Shown one piece after another: positions 54,201-61,182 of a DNA stretch of 64,000 bases. A model generated the notes under the pieces. It did not search any database. It saw nothing but the letters and a program-made list of their open reading frames with translations, and was not told where the DNA came from. Within the stretch, counting starts at the first letter, position 1, and each line of letters begins with the position of its first letter. Origin of the DNA: Limnomonas spitsbergensis (Eukaryota > Chlorophyta > Chlorophyceae > Chlamydomonadales). The stretch spans positions 3,490,501 to 3,554,500 of the forward strand of contig JAYJMM010000103.1 of the NCBI GenBank assembly GCA_037349105.1. The letters run 5' to 3'. The position numbers and the translations under genes are program-made.

Positions 54201-55705
54201 ACCCTATGTGGATCCCTAGCCTTACCATCAGTGCGCATTAACCCTATGTGGATCCCTAGCCTTACCCTCAGTGCACATTAACCCTATGAGGATCCCTAGC
54301 CTTACCATCAGTGCGCATTAACCCTATGAGGATCCCTAGCCTTACCCTCAGTGCACATTAACCCTATGTGGATCCCTAGCCTTACCATCAGTGCACATTA
54401 ACCCTATGAGGATCCCTAGCCTTACCATCAGTGCACATTAACCCTATGAGGATCCCTAGCCTTACCCTCAGTGCGCATTAACCCTATGAGGATCCCTAGC
54501 CTTACCCTCAGTGCACATTAACCCTATGTGGATCCCTAGCCTTACCCTCAGTGCGCATTAACCCTATGAGGATCCCTAGCCTTACCATCAGTGCGCATTA
54601 ACCCTATGAGGATCCCTAGCCTTACCATCAGTGCGCATTAACCCTATGAGGATCCCTAGCCTTACCCTCAGTGCGCATTAACCCTATGTGGATCCCTAGC
54701 CTTACCATCAGTGCGCATTAACCCTATGAGGATCCCTAGCCTTACCCTCAGTGCGCATTAACCCTATGTGGATCCCTAGCCTTACCATCAGTGCGCATTA
54801 ACCCTATGAGGATCCCTAGCCTTACCCTCAGTGCGCATTAACCCTATGTGGATCCCTAGCCTTACCCTCAGTGCGCATTAACCCTATGAGGATCCCTAGC
54901 CTTACCATCAGTGCACATTAACCCTATGTGGATCCCTAGCCTTACCCTCAGTGCGCATTAACCCTATGAGGATCCCTAGCCTTACCATCAGTGCGCATTA
55001 ACCCTATGAGGATCCCTAGCCTTACCATCAGTGCACATTAACCCTATGTGGATCCCTAGCCTTACCCTCAGTGCACATTAACCCTATGAGGATCCCTAGC
55101 CTTACCATCAGTGCGCATTAACCCTATGAGGATCCCTAGCCTTACCCTCAGTGCACATTAACCCTATGAGGATCCCTAGCCTTACCATCAGTGCGCATTA
55201 ACCCTATGAGGATCCCTAGCCTTACCATCAGTGCGCATTAACCCTATGAGGATCCCTAGCCTTACCCTCAGTGCACATTAACCCTATGTGGATCCCTAGC
55301 CTTACCCTCAGTGCACATTAACCCTATGTGGATCCCTAGCCTTACCATCAGTGCGCATTAACCCTATGAGGATCCCTAGCCTTACCCTCAGTGCGCATTA
55401 ACCCTATGTGGATCCCTAGCCTTACCCTCAGTGCACATTAACCCTATGAGGATCCCTAGCCTTACCCTCAGTGCGCATTAACCCTATGAGGATCCCTAGC
55501 CTTACCATCAGTGCGCATTAACCCTATGAGGATCCCTAGCCTTACCCTCAGTGCGCATTAACCCTAAACCCTAAACCCTAAATCCTTGCTCTGTTTTAAA
55601 CCTGGTTGTTCTCCTCCACCCCTTTGACCTTACCCTCAGTGCGTAATCCACGGCCACTCGGCTGTGGTCTGAGTGGTCCACTGCCAACAGAACCTTGCGC
55701 ACCAT
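69..55705 (-). CDS. Universal stress protein (UspA family), five exons, two satellite-filled giant introns
   Basis: Join on the minus strand: 55705-55634, 34631-34550, 1390-1233, 1020-842, 234-69 (72+82+158+179+166 = 657 bp, 218 residues plus TGA). All four junctions are GT-AG and the phases agree (0, 1, 0, 2), although they were found independently by family similarity. The protein opens with MVRKVLLAVDHSDHS (first beta strand and ATP loop, family VDGS), continues with DEIHLATVLPPP, a charged helix ending GLEADYKVP, ENIHLHIMP, then GSRGMGAVK at about residues 143-151 and GLGSVS at about 159-164 (the split nucleotide-binding motif), and closes with HYCLHHSKEPVLVVKRG and a short Pro-rich tail. 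Single-domain USPs are usually 140-200 residues; they bind ATP or AMP in the cytosol or organelles and act in stress responses. The exact role here is unknown. Odd points: His in place of Gly in the first loop, and introns of 21 and 33 kb. Very likely a real gene; transcript ends not seen. Confidence 0.93.
235..841 (-). other. USP intron 4, 607 bp, rich in degenerate telomere-like motifs
   Basis: Between exon 4 and exon 5. On the plus strand it contains many ACCCTGAACCCTA-like runs (for example around 366-415, 590-605 and 721-740), which look like decayed CCCTAAA repeats. A short direct repeat CAGCAGCTTCC occurs at about 667 and 783. No gene seen. Confidence 0.75.
842..1020 (-). CDS. USP exon 4 (nucleotide-binding motif)
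   Basis: 179 bp. Acceptor CCTGATGCAG ends at 1021; donor GTGAGAGG starts at 841. Encodes VPHENIHLHIMP, GAGETLVEAAQKLGV, VTVLGSRGMGAVK and GLGSV, the most conserved part of the family, and ends with two bases (AG) of a split Ser codon. Long reading frames in other frames here are shadows of this exon. Confidence 0.95.
1021..1232 (-). other. USP intron 3, 212 bp
   Basis: Ordinary GT-AG intron between exon 3 (donor GTGGGGCTTT) and exon 4 (acceptor CCTGATGCAG). Its size is normal for green algae, in contrast to introns 1 and 2 of the same gene. Confidence 0.85.
1233..1390 (-). CDS. USP exon 3
   Basis: 158 bp. Acceptor CCTCCCTTTCAG ends at 1391; donor GTGGGGC starts at 1232. Encodes a Pro/Ala/Ser-rich loop (ALFPTPFPGAPFSYAATSSS) and then an amphipathic helix (EAEATAARNLLHKIAKGLE) typical of the USP mid-region. 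The satellite of intron 2 begins only about 62 bp upstream of this exon in the sense direction. Confidence 0.92.
1439..1453 (-). promoter_or_regulatory. Candidate branch site TACTAAC at the edge of the 35-bp array
   Basis: In the sense direction the last, diverged unit reads CTGTCCTACTAACCCCCC. TACTAAC matches the classical branch-site consensus and lies about 50-60 nt upstream of the exon 3 acceptor. The regular units have CATGAC at the comparable place instead. Confidence 0.45.
2950..16400 (+). repeat. First copy of a 13.4-kb duplication inside the 35-bp array
   Basis: Rare variants recur at a fixed offset of 13,435 bp (384 units minus five 1-bp losses): GAGGTGGGAC 3441 and 16876, ATGACGCTC 5001 and 18436, AGAGGCATG 5201 and 18636. 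From 7.4 kb onward the offset is 13,470, one unit more. Boundaries are approximate (left edge between about 2.9 and 3.03 kb). Confidence 0.85.
6500..14400 (+). repeat. 3.46-3.50-kb higher-order repeat within the 35-bp array
   Basis: The pair TGCTGCTAGCC followed by GGTACATGG recurs at about 6510, 9972 and 13470, and again at about 19980, 23442 and 26940 in the second large copy. The spacing alternates 3,463 and 3,498 bp (99 or 100 units including two 34-bp units). Paired ATACTCC units follow each marker. Confidence 0.8.
16400..30050 (+). repeat. Second copy of the 13.4-kb duplication
   Basis: Same order of rare variants as in the first copy, including all five 34-bp units. The match fails at about 30050, where a CTACCCC variant in this copy has no partner at 16580. 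One unit was gained or lost between 18.6 and 20.9 kb relative to the first copy. Confidence 0.85.
30000..34100 (+). repeat. 3,045-bp duplication at the exon-2 side of the 35-bp array
   Basis: CTACCCC at 30056 and 33101, and CATGATGCTG at 30641 and 33686, are both exactly 3,045 bp (87 units) apart. A unique CATAATG at about 30326 is CATGATG at the matching 33371, so that change arose after the duplication. Confidence 0.8.
34300..34460. other. Non-repeat sequence at the 5' part of USP intron 2
   Basis: Unique sequence between the 35-bp array and exon 2. I see no gene, RNA or repeat in it; it is intronic by the gene model. Confidence 0.6.
34550..34631 (-). CDS. USP exon 2
   Basis: 82 bp between acceptor TCATGCAG (AG at 34633-34632) and donor GTGAGGGTC at 34549. 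Encodes NVVCRPVTTDEIHLATVLPP and continues SAPATQ, the second beta strand of the USP fold, then one base of a split Gly codon. It is stranded between the two satellite arrays, with only about 780 bp of non-repeat sequence around it. The one-base overhang matches the two-base start of exon 3 across a 33-kb intron. Confidence 0.92.
35012..35064 (+). repeat. Degenerate telomere-like motifs at the other edge of the 40-bp array
   Basis: TAAACCCTAAACCCT at 35012-35026 and GCCCTAAACCCTATTCCCT at 35046-35064, just before the first 40-bp unit at 35081. Together with the three units at 55562 they flank the array on both sides in the same orientation. Confidence 0.75.
38340..41700 (+). repeat. 1,800-bp tandem duplication inside the 40-bp array
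   Basis: The order of two-state variants from about 38341 to 39900 repeats from about 40141 to 41700 at an offset of 1,800 bp (45 units), with only isolated differences, for example ATGTGG at about 39161 against ATGAGG at 40961. Confidence 0.75.
41700..44900 (+). repeat. 1,600-bp tandem duplication inside the 40-bp array
   Basis: Variant order from about 41701 recurs at about 43301 (40 units). A CATCAATG variant at about 42265 is CATCAGTG in the second copy, so single changes have accumulated since. Confidence 0.7.
45720..49150 (+). repeat. 2,121-bp tandem duplication inside the 40-bp array
   Basis: TGCAAATT at 45791 and 47912, and TTACAATCA at 45981 and 48102, are both 2,121 bp apart (53 units plus the extra base at 47008, which the second copy lacks). 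Confidence 0.8.
55562..55582 (+). repeat. Interstitial telomeric repeat, three CCCTAAA units
   Basis: Three perfect CCCTAAA heptamers abut the last 40-bp unit directly, sharing its CCCTA register. On the sense strand of the USP gene this reads TTTAGGG x3, 51 bp after the exon 1 donor. Arabidopsis-type telomere units are common in green algae. Confidence 0.9.
55634..55705 (-). CDS. USP exon 1 (start codon, first beta strand)
   Basis: 72 bp, 24 codons from ATG at 55705-55703, ending in the codon AGG with donor GTAAGG at 55633. It encodes the KVLLAVDHSDHS strand and loop plus the start of helix 1 (VAVDYALR). The last bases of this exon and the first of the intron (55633-55648 on plus, CCTTACCCTCAGTGCG) recur in every unit of the adjacent 40-bp array. 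In-frame sequence upstream does not extend the family match, so this ATG is the natural start. Confidence 0.92.
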
Positions 55706-58230
55706 GTTGTCAGGGCCTATGTAAGATATAGGGATGAAGGTTCAGGGTTCAGGGGCTAGTGGATTATGGAATGGGGTCATGGTGCAAAGCTTCATCCAGT
55801 GGACTGAGAAAGATAATGCCCCCTCTGTCACCAGCAGAACTTTGCTGTACGCAAGGGTACCGGGAGCGGCGCGAACGAGGCCTCGGCCCTTGCTGTAATG
55901 AATCCAGAACCCTCCATCTGATTGCCCTCCTGGGATGGGCGCAGCTACCGTGATCCAGGGTGGCACGGTAGTACGGTACGGCATAGTACGGCGCAATACG
56001 GCACAGGTTCAGCCGAATTGTACTACCAAAGTGCCACGATATGGTACGATATGGCTTGATACAGCATAGGTTCAGCCGGATTGTGCTACCATGCCGTGAT
56101 CTCAGCTGTAAATCTTTGCACCTTGTTTCGGAGTTTGAGGGAACTGCAAAGCCTGGGCCATGTCACAAAATGTGACAATGCCATGCAAATGTTTCCGCCA
56201 GCTATTTATTTCTCACAACGGTTTTCTGTGCACACCACCTGCTGGTGCAGCACAGCCACGACACGTCACGGCCCAAACGGGAGCTGAGTGCGTCTTATTA
56301 GTCAGTCATCCACACCCCAATCCAGTTCATCCCCTAATATCAGTAGCCACAACCCATCACCTTTGAAGGCCAGAATCATAGCTGATCTTGCTGCCCCCTT
56401 AAATATCCCCCCCCTCTACTCTCTTAGTAAGGGGCAGGCATGACTCATGACTGAGCCTGTTTGAGCAATTGAGCATGAGCCATGAGCATGAGGGACGGGC
56501 AAGTAGGGATGAATCATTGATTGCTGTCTATCTGAGGAACCTCTTTGGTAACTTTGGTCTTTTTGTTCTCACGGACATGTCTGCGGACACAAGGATGGCG
56601 GTGGCGGTTTGCTGACGAGGCAGGTTTAAGACCAACAGACGTCGACTCGGCGGGCTTCAAGGGTTCAATGCAGTAGTGCATGGCGTAAGATGGAATCGTC
56701 CCACTTCAGAAGGCGTTGGAAAGAAGCACTTCATGAGTGCCTTTGTCTGGGATCCGAATCCATTTCAAGCCAATCAACCATGACGGAACTATGTCGTCCA
56801 TGTGTGCATACAGCAGTGACACCTCAAGGCTCACCGTTGAAATGAATTGAAACGCTTTCCTGCCTTGCTTCCAGGCCGTGAGTGCGCTCCGACACTGCAG
56901 AGTGCAGATGGACGTGTCGATAGAGAAGAGGAAGCTTGCTTGGTGATTCACGTGATTTGCTAACAATTTTGAGGCGTTTGGAATCAAGCGTATTGTTCGT
57001 GTAGGGAATGAGGTGTTTCACATGTCGCATTTCACGACGACGCATCGCCTATATCGGGCCGACTACGCCCAAATCCGTTGCCCTTCCATGCCCATACTTG
57101 TCCATACTCGAGATCGTCGAGTCGCTGCACCTCCTTCCAATCTTCCAAAATCTGCTGTGTCCGTCCACATGCGGTTGCAATCTTCTTCTTTGAGAATCTC
57201 TAATACCACCGGGTGGGCTACATCATGGCACGGCTTGCGTTCGCTGCTTCCGGCATATGAGTTCCAGGAGTCAGTTCAGTGACAAATGGTTCATTCCAGA
57301 CCTCCTGGAACAACGCCGTCTGCTTCCACAGAGAAAGCCATCATCACAGCTGTTTCTGTATATCGGTCCCATAGAGCCCCCATCGAGTGAGTGATGAGCC
57401 ACCGGTGGTCCCTGCCAGCCTCCAGTGATCCAGTCAGCTCCGACAGGGACATGTCTGAGCTCAACTCCAGCAGGTATGATGACAACATCACAGACTCCAG
57501 CAGCATCTACTGGCTGGACTGGCTGGATAGATGCACAGGAGTGAACATCACCAACTTCCCTAACTCAACCAACGGGACTCAAAGTTCACCAGCTGCACTG
57601 GGCCGATGGGAGTATGGGACCCTATGGAGGTGGGCCTGGACTGCGCTCAAGTGATTGGGTTCTGAACTGCAGTGACTTCTCTGGTGGGCTCAGTGGTACT
57701 ACACTGAATGGCAGCTCACCCTGAGGTTTGCGGCTCAGATCCTGCCTGTCAAGGTTCATTTACCGTGATTCAGATTTAAGCAGGGACAACGTCTGGCGCT
57801 TCGTTGAAAGTGCCCCGTAGAATGTCGTGAGCGGGCTATCTGACCTCGGGAAAGAACTTCTGTGGGCTGAGCGGTACCTCACTCCTCCTGCTTCGGCGGA
57901 GCGCGTAGTCTTTCTTTCTTTCGTGCTGTGACTTTCCGTCATGCATGGGGAGCTGCTCAGGAGGTGCAAGGAAATCATACCTCCAAACCATTTACAAATC
58001 TGAATTATGAACCCCGTAAGGTTTCCAACAGCCCAGACATACAGACCAAATGACTATTTTATGAACCTTTGGAAGCAAACCTGCTTACTTCCAAAGTTCC
58101 ACTATTCCCTTCAGTCTTACACTAGCTAGGGGCACGCCATTCTTTCTTCCGACTAGTTGAGCCTTACTTTGTTCTGCTGCCACTGCTCAACTTTTTATAA
58201 CCTTTGTGGCTTGCACCTCTCAGGATCTAG
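55706..58230. other. Intergenic region between divergent USP and Hsp70-like genes
   Basis: About 2.5 kb that should hold the USP promoter (minus) and the 5' part of the Hsp70-like gene (plus). A weak TATA-like CTATATC lies about 20 bp upstream of the USP ATG. Reading frames up to 93 codons exist on both strands (for example 56706-56987 minus, 57391-57654 plus, and a minus-strand frame over about 57050-57270 containing LEILKEEDCNRMWTDTADFG), but I recognise no family in any. The first Hsp70 block with the phosphate-1 loop was not found here. Confidence 0.5.
55960..56095 (+). repeat. TACGG-rich degenerate tandem repeat
   Basis: Irregular copies of GTACGG, ATACGG and GATATGG, followed by a 24-bp direct repeat starting AGGTTCAGCCG at 56005-56028 and 56068-56091 with two mismatches. 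It lies about 250 bp upstream of the USP start. Confidence 0.7.
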
Positions 58231-58841
58231 AGCACTACCGCGAACAAAACTAATGCAACAAGTGAGGACGATGGAGACATGACGATGCCTGGTATGAACA
58301 TGACCGGGGAAGGCAACACTCCAGTCTATTACTACAGTACCTCTGGCGATGAACGTCTTATGGACTACAGAGGCCACGAAGGTCTTCAGCCAAGGGCAGA
58401 GGAGAGTGGCTCCATCAGTAAGTCCTCATTGACCCAAGACAGTGAAAAAGCCTGAATTAGTGTGACTAGGGTGTGATCGGTCAGTTCCGAGGAGATATCC
58501 GCTCACATGCTACGGCACCTGCTGCAGCTCACAGGGGGAGCAGCTGCTAGTCAGCTCATCCTCCTTGCCCGCCTCCCAAAGTATGGAGATTAGAGAAGCG
58601 GTCATCACTGTACCGGCGTACTTCGGACCTGCACAGATGGAGGTTTAAGGTTCTTGTAAGGTTAGTAATGGCTGAGGTTGAAGGGCACAGGGTTTGGGGT
58701 CAAGCAAAAGGCTAAGAGATGAGGTCTGGACTGGCTGCGTCGCAGGGGTCTGAAAAGTGAAATATTGGTGGGCTACGACCCTGCTGCTCCTGATGACTCC
58801 TGACCCTAGTCAACTTGACCTCAAAGTGACCCTGCTCCAGG
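58231..58841 (+). CDS. Hsp70-like gene, upstream blocks (N-terminal half of ATPase domain), frame breaks
   Basis: Three blocks follow Hsp70 order. (1) 58231-58420 after acceptor CTCAGGATCTAG and before donor GTAAGTCC: NTPVYYYSTSGDERL resembles the family TTPSVVA...GERLVG strand. (2) 58485-58642: SSEEISAHMLRHLL resembles PEEISAMVLRKL, then, one frame over, EIREAVITVPAYFGPAQME resembles the family V-EAVITVPAYF segment. (3) 58811-58841: LDLKVTLLQ before a strong donor G^GTGAGT at 58842, as in the LLQEP segment. Hsp70s are ATP-driven chaperones. The phase between blocks 1 and 2 does not fit, about 50 residues of the usual spacing are missing there, and block 2 needs a +1 shift near 58582. It may be a decaying copy, contain sequence errors, or use splice sites I did not find. 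Confidence 0.6.
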
Positions 58842-59496
58842 GTGAGTGCAGCCAGTGGATGGGTGCGCCATGGTGTGGATGAGTGGGACACTTTCACACA
58901 GTGTGGACAAGTGTGCAACGAGGAGGCCAAGGGAGGTTTGGCCTGGTCGGGGCTGCTGGGGGGATGATGATGGCCCGTGGGCAACTCCGGCTGGTGTAGG
59001 GGGGGGAGCGGGGGTGTTCATGATGAAACAGGGACAGCAGTAATGGCGAGGCCAGGACTGATGGGATGAATGTGACAATGTGTAAGGCGTTATGTGACTA
59101 CTGGCTAGGGAGGGCAGGCCCTGAACAGCGGGCGGGGTTTAGGGCAGGTGGCGGGTTTTAGGGCTTAAGTAGGAATCTTGCGGGAGTATTAGTGGATCCT
59201 GGTGAGAGCTGATGCCTACGTTTGTATTTTTTCAAAATCGTGTGGCTTGGGTTGGGGTTGGGGGCAAGGGTTAAGATACATGGATTTCTATAGGCCGTTG
59301 AAGTTCCATCTGCCTTTGTATGGGTCATTTCCTCATCACGCATATGTCACAAAAACGGAACACTTTTTGTGAATGCTGTGTTGTTGTTACAGCTGGTACA
59401 CTGTACTTGTTTCCTTCCTGGGTCGGGCTACCAGATCAGCGCGTTCACCCTGAACCCCCCAGATCCTCCCCTGGCTTCTGGCTAGCTCTTCCCCAG

Positions 59497-60881
59497 GCTG
59501 CTGACTCAGCGAAGGTAGGGCTGCGGCAGCAGGATAGCGTGAAGGTGCTCATGAGGGTGCCAGCCGACACAAAGCCTGCGGTGGCAGGCCCTGCAGACAG
59601 GATCAACAGTCGCTGCACGGCCGGGTCCCCACCGGACAGCACGGCTCCGGAGCTGGCGGGCCTGTCTGTCTCGCTGCAGCTCACGCAGCAGCAGCTGGAG
59701 ATGGCCTGCGGCCCGCTGCTGGCAAGGCTTTGGCTGTTGTTGGAGGATCTGTCTAGGGCTACGCGGACACAACTGGGCGGCATGCCCCCTCAGGAGCTTC
59801 AGGGCTGGGGGAGCCTCACCAGGGGGGCGGGGAGCGCTGAGCCAACCGGGTGGCGGGGAGCAGTGATCGCAGTGACGGGGGTGGCGGGCCTGACGGCAGC
59901 GGCGCCGGCAGCGGCGCCGGCAACGGCAGCAGCGCGGCGGCTGTAGCCAGCCGCCCATCACAGCTGAGAATCATCGGGAGGACGTTTGATGTGTTTGCGG
60001 GCGGCGGGGGTGGGGATTGCAGGAGTGTCGGGAAGTATTCTGTGCCCCTTAGGCGCCCGACGGGCGTGGTGCTGGTTGGAGCGGCCACGCGCATGCTTGG
60101 CGTGAGGAGATCTATCGGACATGTGCGTTCTCCTGCGTAAAGACATTCCTCACACGCATGTTTAGGATGTTTTGACGTGTTGTTTGGATTGTGGGTGAAA
60201 TTGCACCTACCCGTCTTCTTCCGCGCAAGAAAAAGGGAAACTCGGCCAAGGCTGAACATTCTGGAAAATCCAGAAGCATAACTTTTTAGTAATTACCCCC
60301 TGCTCATTGAAAAGTACCTAGTGCCTAGTGCCATAGGCGTGGCTGGTTGAAGCTGACAGGCGCATGCTGACTCTACCATGTTGTGCATTTTGGTCAGCAT
60401 GAGAGAAGAGCCATTAGCTCACACTCAAGTGACACCCAGGCCGCCTTACGCTGACCGGGCCGCACTCACGAATGCTGACTGGTGCGCACTTACAGCACTC
60501 ATCACTATGACAGCCTCCTTGCTGCCCAAGGAATCCCCTAAGTAGTAGGGCGTACACTCAAACCGACACCTACAGCTTCCGTTGCCTCCCCGCTGCACGG
60601 TAGGCACCCAAATGCGGCATGGCTCACACTGAAAACTGGACTTGATTGTGACTGTTTTTCCTTGGCTTGGCATGCAAGCAACATGCATCAAAAGAAAACA
60701 TCTCCATGCATGCTTCCCCGCTGCCTGGCTAAAAGAACTCCAATGCTTATACCGATAATCAAAACATCCCTCTGACCGCCTCCCTGAGTCCCCGCAGGTC
60801 ACAGGGTTGGAGCCATCAGACAATGTCAATCTGGAGGAGGTGGTTGCGCTGGGGGCAGCCGTCCATGCGGGTGTCATGCAG
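59497..60881 (+). CDS. Hsp70-family chaperone-like, three in-phase exons (end of ATPase domain)
   Basis: Join 59497-59849, 60023-60122, 60798-60881 (179 codons, open, continues past a donor GTGGGG at 60882). Acceptors CTCTTCCCCAG, GGGATTGCAG and TCCCCGCAG; donors CCGG^GTGGCG and CAT^GTGCGT; phases agree. AADSAKVGLRQQDSVKV matches the family helix AAE-AK-eLS. LQLTQQQLEMACGPLLARL matches the LTRaefEel helix. GVVLVGAATRMLGVRR matches VVLVGGsTRiP-V, and SDNVNLEEVVALGAAVHAGV matches the NPDEvVAlGAAvqaGV helix. The TRM-type motif is closest to bacterial/organellar DnaK forms. Departures: second Gly of VGG is Ala, Pro after TRM is Leu, and a Gly/Ala/Pro-rich insertion sits between the helices. The substrate-binding domain was not found in the remaining 3 kb. 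Neighbour of the divergent USP gene. Confidence 0.75.
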
Positions 60882-61050
60882 GTGGGGGCTGGATATGATG
60901 GGTGGGATAGGCCTGCCCGTTCTTGTTAGAGTTTCAGACTGTGGCCGCGACCCATGCTTCTGCCAGAATAAGAGATCCCAAGGTTTTGCTTAAGGGGTAC
61001 CGCTTTGCTTTTTATATAAATGGACTGGCTGCCCTTCTTCACTTAAGGCC

Positions 61051-61182
61051 TGAACCCTATTTCCGTCATGGGAGCTCGAGTGGTGTGGAGTTGACGCATG
61101 GGAGCTATGTCGAGGAGCTGCACAACTGCTCCTCAGGGATGCTCTAAACGCTTGAACCCTATTTCCTTCATGGGAGCTTGAG
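61051..61182 (+). repeat. 30-bp direct repeat, two copies 102 bp apart
   Basis: TGAACCCTATTTCC(G/T)TCATGG followed by GAGCT(C/T)GAG at 61051-61080 and 61153-61182, with two mismatches. It begins with the same TGAACCCTA word seen in the degenerate telomere-like tracts of the window. Confidence 0.75.

Larger units (their letters stand above)
35081..55561 (+). repeat. 40-bp minisatellite array, 512 units
   Basis: Head-to-tail 40-bp units. 20,481 bp equals 512 units plus one extra base at about 47008. Almost every unit contains GGATCC and the block CCTTACC(C/A)TCAGTGC. Most variation is at three two-state sites: ATGAGG or ATGTGG, ACCCTC or ACCATC, TGCGC or TGCAC. Rarer variants are CTCACCCTCGG, TTACAATC, TGCAAATT, CCTTATG and CATCAATG. 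Stops occur in all frames. The array lies inside USP intron 1; in the sense direction each unit reads ...GCACTGAGGGTAAGGC..., the same bases as the real exon 1 donor. Confidence 0.98.
34632..55633 (-). other. USP intron 1, 21.0 kb, about 97.5% minisatellite
   Basis: GT-AG intron between exon 1 and exon 2. Donor AGG^GTAAGG at 55633; acceptor CTGTCATGCAG ending at 34632. The 40-bp array starts 72 bp after the donor and stops 449 bp before the acceptor. The 449-bp non-satellite part (34632-35080) holds degenerate telomere-like motifs and no gene. Confidence 0.9.

Noticed and set aside
1453..55561. CRISPR array
   Set aside because: Units are directly contiguous with no unique spacers, period 35 or 40 bp, and the setting is a eukaryotic intron.
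35081..55561. 512 units (2 to the ninth) as evidence of nine doublings
   Set aside because: The visible duplications are of 40, 45 and 53 units, not powers of two, so the number is best taken as coincidence.
35081..55561. Recursive splicing through array 2
   Set aside because: Recursive sites need a pyrimidine tract and AG directly before GT; the sense unit has no pyrimidine tract before its donor and an extra G between AG and GT.
55742..55996. 84-codon minus-strand reading frame with KVLLVTEG as the true USP exon 1
   Set aside because: It lacks a donor after the USP-like segment, while 55634-55705 gives a better match, an ATG and an in-phase GTAAGG donor.
57391..57654. 87-codon plus-strand reading frame rich in Ser and Asn
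   Set aside because: No family recognised and no supporting splice context; could be chance in a 2.5-kb intergenic region.
59445..60259. Long minus-strand reading frames (112, 151 and 147 codons)
   Set aside because: They are GC-rich shadows of the plus-strand Hsp70-like exons, with Arg/Pro-rich low-complexity translation.
60446..60877. 143-codon minus-strand reading frame
   Set aside because: It covers the Hsp70-like exon at 60798-60881 on the other strand and shows no domain.
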